From assembly GCA_017618055.1 (NCBI GenBank), contig JAFZVB010000013.1, forward strand, positions 186,001 through 250,000: a stretch of 64,000 nucleotides of DNA, written 5' to 3'. Below are positions 37,401 to 45,956 of the stretch, in pieces (the stretch's first letter is position 1; every line of letters begins with the position of its first letter). Under the pieces are notes generated by a model. The model searched no databases and was not told where the DNA came from. It worked only from the letters and a program-made list of their open reading frames with translations. Source of the stretch: Clostridia bacterium (GTDB lineage: Bacteria > Bacillota > Clostridia > Christensenellales > CAG-917). Made by a program: the position numbers and the translations under genes.

Positions 37401-38081
37401 ATGAGATTATTACTAGTTGAAGATGAGAAACAATTAAGCCGTGCTCTTTCAAAGATGCTTGAAAAAGAAGGATATGAAGTTGATGCCGTTTTTGATGGCG
37501 AAGATGGCTATTTATATGGTCTTACAAAAGCTTATGATTTAATCATAATGGATGTTATGATGCCTAAGATGAATGGCTTTGAGGCTTTAAGTAAATTGCG
37601 TGAAAAGAATATCGAAACACCTATTTTAATGCTTACAGCATTAGCAGATGAGCATGACAAGATCGCTGGACTTGATTATGGTGCAGATGACTATGTTGCA
37701 AAACCTTTCTCTTTTGATGAACTTGCTGCAAGAATACGTGCTCTTTTAAGAAGAAGAGGCAAATTAGTATCTGACAACAAACTCCAATGTGGGAACGTAA
37801 CACTAGATTTAACATCCTATACTCTTTCAACTGCAAAAGGTTCCTTAAAATTAACTGGAAAAGAATTTGAACTTGCAAGATATTTCTTTGAATATCCTAA
37901 CTTTGTTGCCACAAAAGATGAACTCATTACTAAGGTATGGGGACTAGACGGAGAATTTGAATCCAATAATCTTGAAGCATATATTTCTTTCCTTCGTAAA
38001 AAATTACAACACCTTGAGGCCAATATTAATATCGAAGCTGTTCGTGGCGTTGGTTATAGAGTAGGAAAAACAAATGGCTAA
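37401..38081 (+). CDS. OmpR/PhoB-family response regulator
   Basis: Response regulator of 226 residues. The receiver domain (1-120) has the acidic pocket EDEK, the phosphoacceptor Asp51 in IIMDVMMPKMNG, Thr in MLTALA and Lys in VAKPFSF. The C-terminal winged helix (130-222) contains LTGKEFELARYFFEYPN and EAVRGVGYRVG. It overlaps its kinase by 8 nt. The stimulus and targets are unknown. Confidence 0.95.
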   Translation: MRLLLVEDEKQLSRALSKMLEKEGYEVDAVFDGEDGYLYGLTKAYDLIIMDVMMPKMNGFEALSKLREKNIETPILMLTALADEHDKIAGLDYGADDYVAKPFSFDELAARIRALLRRRGKLVSDNKLQCGNVTLDLTSYTLSTAKGSLKLTGKEFELARYFFEYPNFVATKDELITKVWGLDGEFESNNLEAYISFLRKKLQHLEANINIEAVRGVGYRVGKTNG

Positions 38082-39441
38082 GAAGAATAAGATACAACAA
38101 AACAGAACAAGTGCTGAAGTAATACAAGACTCAAGAATGAGTCTTACTCTCACTATTACTATTATTGCATGGGTATTCTTTGCCATTATTTTTGGTGTTG
38201 TTATTGGTGCACAAGCAATCTCAAATGCAAGAACACAAAATGAGGTTTTAAATACTGCTCTTAAGTTTAATAACCCTGGTGGTTTCCCTGGACAAAAGAT
38301 ATTTAATCCAGAATCAGAAAGATGTATAGTCCTTACAAAAGATAGCGAAGGAAATGTTCAAGCAAATAATTTGCAATTAACCGTATATTCCGAAGACATT
38401 AGAAACGATATAGCATATGAGGCTATAACAACCGAAAACGGTAATTTTAAAGTAGGTTCTAACTACTTTGTAGTTAAGAGTCAAAATAACAAAAACGGAT
38501 CAACAACTTATGCCATTATGGACACAACCCAAGATCGTTCACAACTTATAGATACAACATTGATTTGTGTTATAGTACATGGTGTAACAGTTATCATTAT
38601 TGGGTTATTAGCTTTCTTCTTAACAAAACTTGCACTAAAGCCTATTGCACAATCCTTTGAAAAACAAAGAGAATTAACAGCAAATGCATCTCATGAATTA
38701 AAGACTCCTCTAACAGTTATCTCAACTAACCTTTCTGTTCTCAAATCCGAGCCAGACAGTTCTGTAAAAGATAACGAAAAATGGATTGAATCTATAGATA
38801 CCCAAGTAACAAGAATGAATGAACTCATTAAGAGTATGCTTGAGTTAAGCAAGATGGATAGCACAAAACTACTCCACCTCCCTGTGGACTTCTCTAATAT
38901 CACCGAAGGACAATGCTTAGACTATGAAGTTGTTTGTTTTGAAAAACAAATACCTCTTGAATACAATATCACACCAGATATTAATATCTTAGGAGATAAA
39001 GCTTCTCTACAAAGATTGGTTCTTATCTTATTAGATAACGCAACCAAATATTGTACAGGAGATGATAGAAAAATCACTCTTAATTTATCTTTAGATAAAA
39101 AGATGGTTCATTTAAGTGTTTTAAATACTGGTGTTCCTATATCTGAAGAAAACTCAAAGAGAGTCTTTGATAGATTCTATAGAGCAGATACATCTAGAAC
39201 CAAAGAAACAGAAGACAATAGTTTCGGTCTTGGTCTCTCGATAGCACAATCTACAGTTCAAGATCATGGCGGAAAGATTTCCTGTCATGGAGTAGAAGGA
39301 GTTGGCACACAATTTGATGTATATCTCCCTCTCCCTACAAAGAAAGAAATGCAAGAGGCAACGGAATCTCAAAAGGAAATTGAATCCAAGAAAAAAGATA
39401 GAGAAGAAAAGCGAGAAGAATATAACTCAGACGAGGCATAA
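38074..39441 (+). CDS. Sensor histidine kinase
   Basis: Membrane kinase of 455 residues. TM1 is about residues 22-47. A sensor loop of about 115 residues lies outside, and TM2 is about 163-188. The DHp helix has the phosphorylated His near 206 in ANASHELKTPLTVI. The catalytic domain has the N box (LLDNATKYC) and G box (FGLGLSIAQSTVQDHGGKI). A charged, Lys/Glu-rich tail of 30 residues follows. Together with the overlapping regulator it forms one two-component system. Confidence 0.95.
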   Translation: MAKKNKIQQNRTSAEVIQDSRMSLTLTITIIAWVFFAIIFGVVIGAQAISNARTQNEVLNTALKFNNPGGFPGQKIFNPESERCIVLTKDSEGNVQANNLQLTVYSEDIRNDIAYEAITTENGNFKVGSNYFVVKSQNNKNGSTTYAIMDTTQDRSQLIDTTLICVIVHGVTVIIIGLLAFFLTKLALKPIAQSFEKQRELTANASHELKTPLTVISTNLSVLKSEPDSSVKDNEKWIESIDTQVTRMNELIKSMLELSKMDSTKLLHLPVDFSNITEGQCLDYEVVCFEKQIPLEYNITPDINILGDKASLQRLVLILLDNATKYCTGDDRKITLNLSLDKKMVHLSVLNTGVPISEENSKRVFDRFYRADTSRTKETEDNSFGLGLSIAQSTVQDHGGKISCHGVEGVGTQFDVYLPLPTKKEMQEATESQKEIESKKKDREEKREEYNSDEA

Positions 39442-39443
39442 AA

Positions 39444-39473
39444 AAAGGGGTTTAAAAACCCCTTTATTTATTT
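39444..39473. terminator. Bidirectional terminator between kinase and convergent gene
   Basis: AAAGGGG (39444-39450) pairs with CCCCTTT (39459-39465), extendable by TTT/AAA in the loop. T-rich sequence follows on the plus strand and T on the minus strand, so it can serve both convergent genes. Confidence 0.8.
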
Positions 39474-39486
39474 AGTTAGTTTTTGA

Positions 39487-40098
39487 TTAGTCATTCTTAA
39501 TTGTTTCGATAAGAATAAGTGCTCTCTTTAAAGCAAGTTTAGAATTTACTTTGAATTGGAATGGGACCATTTCATAAACGTGTTTATGACCTGTGCTGTA
39601 ATGTGGCATTGTTCCATCTGAGAAACGTGGATCGTTTACATCTAACTTAAGATTAATTCTAAGTGATGTTCCTAAGATAGTAATCTTAGCAATAATTTCA
39701 CCATCTCTACGATATGTATCACATTGCTTTGAAATACGGCTCTTGATAACTGGTTTACCTTTTACTGGTGTTAAGAGAGCTTCTTTCATAATTGCATAAC
39801 GTTCTTTTACTGTATCGCTAGATAATGTATACTTCTCAACGAATGTTAAACTCTTTCTGTTTGCTTTCTTAGCCATTACTTTGTCCATGTTGAACTTCTT
39901 GCTTGCATATGCATCAAAGCTGCTCTTTTCTTCTTGTAAACGTTCATAAGCATTTGCGCATGGTGTTTGTTCATACTTATTGCAATATTTGCAATAATCG
40001 TAATGACCACACATATCCATATGACGAGTTTCAGAATCTAACCATTTTTGGATGTCCATCTTTTGTTGCAACTCTAAATTTGTAAGTTTCTTTGTCAT
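39487..40098 (-). CDS. Unknown protein with Cys cluster and a domain recurrent in Clostridia
   Basis: Cytoplasmic protein of 203 residues with no named family that I can assign. The N-terminal 50 residues contain a likely metal site (MCGHYDYCKYCNKYEQTPC, four Cys and a His). The C-terminal 110 residues (SLTFVEKYTLSSDTVKERY, SRISKQCDTYRRDGEIIAKI, GTSLRINLKLDVNDPRF) match a domain that I recall as repeated in hypothetical Clostridia proteins, often next to zinc ribbons. It has an AAGG-type SD. It stands alone between a terminator and an A+T-rich gap of 228 bp (40099-40326) in which I see no gene. Confidence 0.6.
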   Translation of the reverse strand: MTKKLTNLELQQKMDIQKWLDSETRHMDMCGHYDYCKYCNKYEQTPCANAYERLQEEKSSFDAYASKKFNMDKVMAKKANRKSLTFVEKYTLSSDTVKERYAIMKEALLTPVKGKPVIKSRISKQCDTYRRDGEIIAKITILGTSLRINLKLDVNDPRFSDGTMPHYSTGHKHVYEMVPFQFKVNSKLALKRALILIETIKND

Positions 40099-40326
40099 TT
40101 TAAACCTTCTTAATAATTTTATTAATCAACACTAATTTTTCGTGTATATCGGCAATTATATAATTTACTTTTTTTAATGTAAAATCAAAATTGACAATTT
40201 TTAAAAAAAATAATTAGTTTACATTGTTAAAATGGCGAAAAAATAAACATGCGTACAATTTGCACACATTAGATTACTATTTTTTATTGTTTTTGAGATT
40301 TTGAGATTTTTTATATTCTAAACTAA

Positions 40327-41127
40327 TCAATCTATTTCAATCTCTTCTGGAATATGATTGGTATAAACTGAGAAATGCGTGAAGCCAATTCTTTTTGCCA
40401 TAGCACAAACTACTTCAAAATCCTTCCCAATATCCATTCTATGACTATCTGAACCAAAGCTTATTCTTCTGCCACCAAGTTCATAATATCTCTGAAGTAT
40501 TTCTTCCGCTGGAAGAATGCCATGATGTGTATTGATTTCAAGTGCTTTATCTTTCTCTATAATTTTCTTTAATATTGCGTCTATTAAATCCTTAAAATCT
40601 GCAAGTCTTAAAGATCTATCTTTATATGGTGCATTTCTTGTAACATAACCAATGTGTCCCACGATATCATATTCGTATGGAGCATCTAAGCTTGCAAGTA
40701 TCTTTTCAAGATAATGTCTGTATATCTTCTTCTTAGACCTGAATATAAATGGATTTAAGAAATAAACATCATAATGGTCTACAAAGTGTACAGAGTTTAT
40801 AACTACATCAAATGGATACTTTTTAAATGTTTCTAAATATGCTTCGTTTGCTCCCGGATCAAAACCTGCCTCGATGCCAAATCTAAACTTAATATCTCCA
40901 GCATCTTTAGATGCTTCCTTCCATTCTTCATAATATTTATCCAAATCTATATGATTCCATGCAACAGGAGTCTTATTATATTTGCATTCTTTAAGATCCA
41001 AATCTAAGTGATCTGTTGTTGCAAGATAATAAAACCCTTTATCCTTTGCATTTTGAAGGATATCTTTTATGGTATCATGTCCGTCTGGACTATTTATTGT
41101 ATGGACGTGTGCATCGATTATTTTCAT
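40327..41127 (-). CDS. PHP-domain phosphatase, probable histidinol-phosphatase
   Basis: Metal-dependent PHP phosphoesterase of 266 residues. The metal ligands are visible in IIDAHVHTINSPDGHDTI, ATTDHLDL, GIEAGF, VINSVHFVD, DIVGHIGYV, EINTHHG and FGSDSHRMDIGKDF. The family includes HisK/HisJ histidinol-phosphatase. The his operon in this window lacks that enzyme, so this gene is the obvious candidate, though a general phosphoesterase is possible. It overlaps alaS by 4 nt (ATGA), so it is expressed with it and not with the his genes. Confidence 0.82.
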   Translation of the reverse strand: MKIIDAHVHTINSPDGHDTIKDILQNAKDKGFYYLATTDHLDLDLKECKYNKTPVAWNHIDLDKYYEEWKEASKDAGDIKFRFGIEAGFDPGANEAYLETFKKYPFDVVINSVHFVDHYDVYFLNPFIFRSKKKIYRHYLEKILASLDAPYEYDIVGHIGYVTRNAPYKDRSLRLADFKDLIDAILKKIIEKDKALEINTHHGILPAEEILQRYYELGGRRISFGSDSHRMDIGKDFEVVCAMAKRIGFTHFSVYTNHIPEEIEID

Positions 41128-42917
41128 TGGTTGTTCTCCAATATTGCCTTTATACGTCTTACACCAGCTGAGGATGATTGCTCTTTAACTATCTTGAAGT
41201 GTCCTAGTTCAGATGTGTTCTTTGCGTGTGGACCACCACATATCTCTTTAGAGATACCTACTGTATAAACCTTAACCACTTCACCATATTTGCTATCGAA
41301 TACACCAACTGCTCCTTGTGCCTTTGCTTCTGCAACAGACATTTCTTCCAAGATTACATCTTGGTTCTTCTTGATTTCCTCATTTACCAAGTCTTCAACT
41401 GCTTGAATTTCCTCTGGAGTCATTGGACGTGGGAATGAGAAGTCAAAACGAAGTCTCTCTGGTGTGATATTGCTTCCTCTTTGCATAATAGTCTTGTCAT
41501 TAAGAACTATCTTTAATGCTGCATTAAGTAAGTGTGTTGCTGTATGTAATCTTGCTGTAACTTCACCTGTATCTGCAAGTCCACCTTTGAATTTTTGTTC
41601 TGCACCAGCTTTAGATAATTCTTGGTGCTTTTTGAATGCTTCTTCATAGCCTTGAACATCTACGTCAAAACCTACTTCTTTTGCAAGTTCAATTGTCATT
41701 TCAAGTGGGAATCCAAAGGTATCATAAAGTCTGAATGCTGTCTTACCAGGAATGGTTGTTGAAGGGATGTGTTTTACTACCTTTCCAAACTCATTTATTC
41801 CTTGTTCGATAGTCTTATCAAACTTCTCTTGTTCCATTCTTAATTCGTCTTCTATTCTTTGTGCATTATCTCCAATGTTCTTGTAAATATCTTTGTATTT
41901 TTCAATGTTAAGCTTAGCAAGTTCTATTAATGCACTACCATCTATTCCAAGTACTCTACAGTATCTAACAGCCCTACGAATCAATCTTCTTAATACATAT
42001 CCTTGGTCTACATTGCTTGGTGATAATGGCTTAACATCTCCTAGTAAGAAAGTGGCTGTTCTGGTGTGATCTGCAATGATTCTCATGGCTCTTGTATCAT
42101 CTTCATTTTCGCCATATTTCTTGCCAGATAATTCTTCTAGTTTTTTTATTGAAAATGCCAAAAGGTCGGTTTCATATACCGATTTGTATCCATTAACTAT
42201 GCATAGTGTTCTTTCGAGCCCCATTCCAGTATCTACATTTTTACGTTCCATTGGGCTTAATTTTCCGTCTGAATCTTTGAAATATTGCATGAATACATTA
42301 TTCCAAATTTCGAGGTATTTCCCACATGAGCAAGCAGGTGAACAATCATCACTACACTTATCTTTTCCCGTGTCTATAAACATTTCTGTGTCTGGTCCAC
42401 ATGGTCCAGTTTGTCCAGCTGGTCCCCACCAGTTATTTTCTTTAGGCAAGAAGAATATTTGCTCATCTTTTAATCCCACAGATTTCCATATTTCTGCACT
42501 TTCATTATCTCTTGGACAACTCTCATCTCCTGCAAAGACACTAACGTTTAATTTGGTTGTATCTATACCTAAAACCTTGGTTAAAAATTCATAGGAATAT
42601 GCAATACTTTCTTTCTTAAAATATGCACCTAAAGACCAGTTCCCAAGCATCTCAAAAAATGTGCAGTGGGACTCATCTCCAACCTCATCTATATCGCCTG
42701 TTCTAACACAGATTTGTACGTCTGTTAATTTGTCTCCTGCTGGATGTTTTTCTCCAAGGAGATATGGTACTAATGGATGCATGCCAGCTGTGGTAAATAA
42801 TACAGTTGGATCATTCTCTGGTATTAAGGAAGCTGTAGGTATTACAGCATGACCTTTGCTCTTAAAGAAATCTAAATATAGTTTTCTTAATGTTTCTGAG
42901 TTCATTCTTTCACTCAT
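41124..42917 (-). CDS. alaS: Alanine--tRNA ligase, short form without C-Ala domain
   Basis: Class II synthetase of 597 residues. The catalytic part carries CVRTGDIDEVGDESHCTFFEML-type motif 2, GPAGQTGPCGPDTEMF and DTGMGLERTL. A Cys-rich insertion (KCSDDCSPACSCGKY) follows the GPCGPDTE motif. The editing domain has HTATHLLNAAL and CGGPHAKNTSELGHFKIV. The chain then ends, so the C-terminal C-Ala domain of the usual protein of about 870 residues is absent. The DIDEVGD form differs from the common bacterial GGKHNDLENVG form and resembles short AlaRSs of some uncultured lineages. It is 3 nt after the acyltransferase gene. Confidence 0.92.
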   Translation of the reverse strand: MSERMNSETLRKLYLDFFKSKGHAVIPTASLIPENDPTVLFTTAGMHPLVPYLLGEKHPAGDKLTDVQICVRTGDIDEVGDESHCTFFEMLGNWSLGAYFKKESIAYSYEFLTKVLGIDTTKLNVSVFAGDESCPRDNESAEIWKSVGLKDEQIFFLPKENNWWGPAGQTGPCGPDTEMFIDTGKDKCSDDCSPACSCGKYLEIWNNVFMQYFKDSDGKLSPMERKNVDTGMGLERTLCIVNGYKSVYETDLLAFSIKKLEELSGKKYGENEDDTRAMRIIADHTRTATFLLGDVKPLSPSNVDQGYVLRRLIRRAVRYCRVLGIDGSALIELAKLNIEKYKDIYKNIGDNAQRIEDELRMEQEKFDKTIEQGINEFGKVVKHIPSTTIPGKTAFRLYDTFGFPLEMTIELAKEVGFDVDVQGYEEAFKKHQELSKAGAEQKFKGGLADTGEVTARLHTATHLLNAALKIVLNDKTIMQRGSNITPERLRFDFSFPRPMTPEEIQAVEDLVNEEIKKNQDVILEEMSVAEAKAQGAVGVFDSKYGEVVKVYTVGISKEICGGPHAKNTSELGHFKIVKEQSSSAGVRRIKAILENNQ

Positions 42918-42920
42918 TTT

Positions 42921-44186
42921 TTATTCCTCTTTTTCTAAAAATTCTAATTTTTCCATATGGCATCCTAAAGACTCAAGCATATTGAATGTCTTATTTTGCA
43001 CTATTGTATCTGTAACAGATTTTGTAAATGCTAGGGAAACTTTCCCGTTTGCTGTTACTGCAGCTAGATTAACTGTGGCATTTTTAGATACGTTCAAATT
43101 GAATATAACCTTATCTATACCAAAGGAATCATCTAAACTTAGCAATCCCATATTGCTAAATATTATAGTTTGTCTTGACTTTAAAAACAACCTAGAAAAC
43201 CTACTTATAGCAATTTTTAAAAATAATGGTGTTATTTTTAGTGTTATAAGTCTCTCGCTTCTAACTAATGTAGAAATAACTCGAGCCATTTTATCCTTTT
43301 GTGCCTTATCCTTTAGTTGCTCATCTGCCATTCTTATATAGTCTTCTAAGGAATAGCTTGGATCTGGTTTGACGATAATCCTTATAAAATGTACAAAATT
43401 TCTAACAGTAATGCTTGGAAATAAATTTCTAAGGTTAATTGGAACCATTAAAACAATACTCTTCTTCTTTTCTACGTGTTCTCTTGTCCTTGCAATGGAG
43501 TACATCAACACACCAGAAATAAAAGATGTTACTGTTGCATTATATTTTTTACATAATGCTTTAATTTCATCTTGAGGAACAGATATTCCGTCTGCACTCT
43601 TATGAGCAAGAGTACCACCAAGTAATATAGGTTTATCTCCAAGAAGTTCCTTGAGATTGACTTCCTTGAGTTTTATAGGCTCATAAACCTTATGGAAATA
43701 ATTCTCCACTTCTTCCTCAGATGTTATAGCATCTAAATCTCTAACATTTTTTAAATTTGGGTTAAGACCAATAGCTTTGGCATAATGTGCCATCATAACC
43801 TTTAGGAATTCCATAGCACCAGAGCCATCACATACAGCATGGAAGAAATCTACAACTATCAACTTACCTTTATAAGATACTTTAATGTTGTGTCCATTAT
43901 TTTTCTTTCTGTCTATTGCTGAGAGAACTGTATTATCAAATTCAAAAATAGGCAACTCTGTATCAATGTGTTCAAAATAATACCAAGCATAACCTGCCTT
44001 AAGTTTAACACTCATAGAATGGAATCTTCTTAAAGCAGCATTAGCACTATCCTTTAGCACATCAGGATTAACATCATCTTTCATTATGACAGTATACCTA
44101 AATAGGCTCTGATCTTTCTTCGTATTAAAGATTGGATAGAACCTAGATGATGTATCTAATGCGTATGTTGTCTTCTTGTCTTTCAT
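42921..44186 (-). CDS. HxxxD-type acyltransferase / alcohol acetyltransferase-like
   Basis: Protein of 421 residues from ATG 44186 with the condensation/acyltransferase fold. The catalytic motif HAVCDG (HxxxD) sits in VVDFFHAVCDGSGAMEFLKV near residue 117. A conserved later segment is VPINLRNLFPSITVRNF. It may move an acyl group from a CoA ester to an alcohol or amine; the substrate is unknown. A TTG at 44228 opens a longer frame that would run through the promoter, so I reject it. No SD precedes the ATG. It begins the acyltransferase-alaS-PHP operon. Confidence 0.78.
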   Translation of the reverse strand: MKDKKTTYALDTSSRFYPIFNTKKDQSLFRYTVIMKDDVNPDVLKDSANAALRRFHSMSVKLKAGYAWYYFEHIDTELPIFEFDNTVLSAIDRKKNNGHNIKVSYKGKLIVVDFFHAVCDGSGAMEFLKVMMAHYAKAIGLNPNLKNVRDLDAITSEEEVENYFHKVYEPIKLKEVNLKELLGDKPILLGGTLAHKSADGISVPQDEIKALCKKYNATVTSFISGVLMYSIARTREHVEKKKSIVLMVPINLRNLFPSITVRNFVHFIRIIVKPDPSYSLEDYIRMADEQLKDKAQKDKMARVISTLVRSERLITLKITPLFLKIAISRFSRLFLKSRQTIIFSNMGLLSLDDSFGIDKVIFNLNVSKNATVNLAAVTANGKVSLAFTKSVTDTIVQNKTFNMLESLGCHMEKLEFLEKEE

Positions 44187-44195
44187 AATATAGTT

Positions 44196-44224
44196 ATAAT
44201 AGTTATTATATAGTAATAAGTCAA
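44196..44224 (-). promoter_or_regulatory. Promoter giving a probable leaderless acyltransferase-alaS mRNA
   Basis: On the minus strand TTGACT (44219-44224) and TATTAT (44196-44201) are spaced 17 bp. Only 9 nt separate the -10 from the ATG at 44186, so transcription should start within about 2-4 nt of the start codon. There is no SD. Confidence 0.65.
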
Positions 44225-44288
44225 ACAATATGGCATAAAATCGGATTTTTCAGTTTTTAAAAATTTTGCCAATTTTTTAAACAAAAAA

Positions 44289-44330
44289 GCACTTTAAGTG
44301 CCGATTGTGTTGCGTAAACTCAATTTTTTT
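44289..44330. repeat. 42-bp dispersed repeat, copy A (includes terminator hairpin)
   Basis: This copy is identical at 39 of 42 positions to 52249-52290, in the same orientation. On the minus strand it begins at the stop codon of the lipoprotein gene, runs through the conserved TTTACGCAACACAATCGGCA, and ends in the hairpin GCACTT-A-AAGTGC followed by TTTTTT, a terminator. Confidence 0.85.
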
Positions 44331-44799
44331 AATAATTTTCAAGCAAAATTATGTATTCGCAGGGCGCATTTGTAGGCAAATAATTGGTTCCAACGTTTGC
44401 TAGTCTAAATGTAACCCCATCCACTCTTTTCATAAGATTTGCACTGTATAAGTTGTCATCTTCTATGTTGTGATATATCATTATGCCCTTTGTAGATGTA
44501 TCTTGCAAGGTATCTATCTTATTAGCATAATACATACCATCATATTCGTCATATTTATACTCAGAGATATCGCCTATTGAAACCATATAGGTTAGAAGAT
44601 CATGCAATGTTGCATACTCTGCACTCTTTAAAAACACCTTATCTCCAATAGTTAACTTAACTACTCCTACCTCTACTTCTTCCCCTGGTTCATCTACTTC
44701 TTTTCCGCCTAATCCGTATACACACGAGCATAAAGATAACATGCTACCGATAAGTAGTATTAGTACAAATATTGATAGGTAAAGTCGTTTCGTTTTCAT
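44329..44799 (-). CDS. Small lipoprotein, possibly DUF4430-like
   Basis: Secreted lipoprotein of 156 residues with a hydrophobic signal and lipobox LCSC (Cys near 26). The mature part (VVKLTIGDKVFLKSAEYATL, HDLLTYMVSI, DGVTFRLANVG) has the size and strand pattern of a small transcobalamin-like DUF4430 domain, but I am not sure of that. It stands alone. The gene ends inside the repeat copy at 44289-44330. No clear SD precedes the ATG. Confidence 0.6.
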   Translation of the reverse strand: MKTKRLYLSIFVLILLIGSMLSLCSCVYGLGGKEVDEPGEEVEVGVVKLTIGDKVFLKSAEYATLHDLLTYMVSIGDISEYKYDEYDGMYYANKIDTLQDTSTKGIMIYHNIEDDNLYSANLMKRVDGVTFRLANVGTNYLPTNAPCEYIILLENY

Positions 44800-44805
44800 A
44801 CTTAA

Positions 44806-44835
44806 ATTTTAACACGTAGCGCTAAATAATATCAA
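44806..44835 (-). promoter_or_regulatory. Possible promoter of the lipoprotein gene, very close to its ATG
   Basis: On the minus strand TTGATA (44830-44835) and TAAAAT (44806-44811) are spaced 18 bp. Six nucleotides separate the -10 from the ATG, which again would give a leaderless transcript. This is weaker than the other examples. Confidence 0.45.
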
Positions 44836-44890
44836 TATTGCCAAATTTTGTCGTTTTAAGTTTACAAAACTTAATGTGACTTTCGTTATG

Positions 44891-44919
44891 TTGACTTATT
44901 TTTTATACACGTGTATAAT
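44891..44919 (+). promoter_or_regulatory. Strong promoter with a perfect 16-bp palindrome over the -10
   Basis: TTGACT (44891-44896) and TATAAT (44914-44919) are spaced 17 bp. The spacer and -10 contain TTATACACGTGTATAA (44903-44918), a perfect palindrome and a strong candidate operator. It drives the zinc-ribbon membrane protein 37 nt downstream. Confidence 0.8.
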
Positions 44920-44955
44920 AACTCTTGATACTATCTTATATAAAGGAGATTAATT

Positions 44956-45900
44956 ATGTATACAAGATGTCCTAGTTGTAGAGCCGAAATTAGTTTCGAG
45001 CCACCAAGAAATCTTGCAAACCTTCCACAAGGATACAAACATCGTATTAGATGCCCTAACTGTGGTGTAACTATTAGTGTTAAGATGCCAGATTCTACTG
45101 CTGTAGCAAAAACAGCACCAACTTATTCTTATCAAGATCCAGATCAACAAGGATATGATGAAATCAGAATGGGAGAAGGCACAGTACAAGATAAAGGCGA
45201 AGCAAGAGATATTGTTAAAGCAGATAAGAAATCAAAAACAAAGAAATGCCGTCCAAGAAGCGCTGTTATGCTTATATTCAGCTTAATCTTTGTTGCATTA
45301 AACGTACTTGCTTATCTCGATGTACAAATACCAAAAGTCAGCGATTATATTTCATGGCAATATTTCAATGGTATTAAGGTCATTGAAAACATCATAAATG
45401 ATGCAGCTGGATTTGCTGCAGGATTCTCAGGTGGAGATATGGTTTCTTTAATTGGAACAATCTTCTCATTAATCCCAGCATTAATCTTCATACTTGCAGG
45501 TATCGTTGCTCTTATGAACTTAATCGGATTAATCATTGGCAAGTATGGCAAAACATTTAATATTATAATGATAATTATAGTATTACTTTTAAGCGTAGCA
45601 TTCTTTGTAGTTCCTTATATCGTAGTATCTAAGGGATTAGCTGGACAAGGTGCAACATTTGGATTCAAAGATTACTTCGATGCAATCCTCGGAAAGTACA
45701 ACTTCCCACCAGAAGGTGTAACATGGACACCACAAAGAACAACAGAAATTGGAGAAGCTTGTGCTCAATTCATCGAACTTGAAGACCACACATACAACCT
45801 TATGCACTTAGTAGTACCTGGACTCGGATTTATCTACTTCGTTCTTGGTATCGTTGCTTGTGCAATTCCAAAGAAGAGAAAAGAAAAAGTCGAAGGCTAA
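44956..45900 (+). CDS. Zinc-ribbon protein fused to four TM helices
   Basis: Protein of 314 residues. The N-terminus is an MJ0042-type zinc ribbon (CPSC at residues 5-8 and CPNC at about 33-36: TRCPSCRAEISF, then IRCPNCGVTISV). A charged linker to about residue 97 and a membrane part with about four TM helices follow (SAVMLIFSLIFVALNVLAYL, ALIFILAGIVALMNLIGLII, IIMIIIVLLLSVAFFVVPYI and a last one near the end). The role is unknown. The membrane part resembles in layout the two proteins encoded at 49.2-50.9 kb. The SD AAAGGAG is strong, and the gene has its own promoter. Confidence 0.75.
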   Translation: MYTRCPSCRAEISFEPPRNLANLPQGYKHRIRCPNCGVTISVKMPDSTAVAKTAPTYSYQDPDQQGYDEIRMGEGTVQDKGEARDIVKADKKSKTKKCRPRSAVMLIFSLIFVALNVLAYLDVQIPKVSDYISWQYFNGIKVIENIINDAAGFAAGFSGGDMVSLIGTIFSLIPALIFILAGIVALMNLIGLIIGKYGKTFNIIMIIIVLLLSVAFFVVPYIVVSKGLAGQGATFGFKDYFDAILGKYNFPPEGVTWTPQRTTEIGEACAQFIELEDHTYNLMHLVVPGLGFIYFVLGIVACAIPKKRKEKVEG

Positions 45901-45922
45901 TACGGTTAATATTAAAAATATT

Positions 45923-45956
45923 AAGGCTCTGGTTAAATACTGGAGCCTTTATTTAT
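45923..45956. terminator. Bidirectional terminator between the zinc-ribbon gene and rlmH
   Basis: AAGGCTC (45923-45929) pairs with GAGCCTT (45943-45949) around a 13-nt loop. T-rich sequence follows on the plus strand. It overlaps the rlmH stop codon. Confidence 0.7.

Noticed and set aside
40099-40326. Possible small gene or RNA in the gap between the unknown protein and the PHP gene
   Set aside because: Only A+T-rich sequence, a TTGAGATT tandem duplicate and a loose inverted repeat; no start with SD, no terminator-bounded unit.
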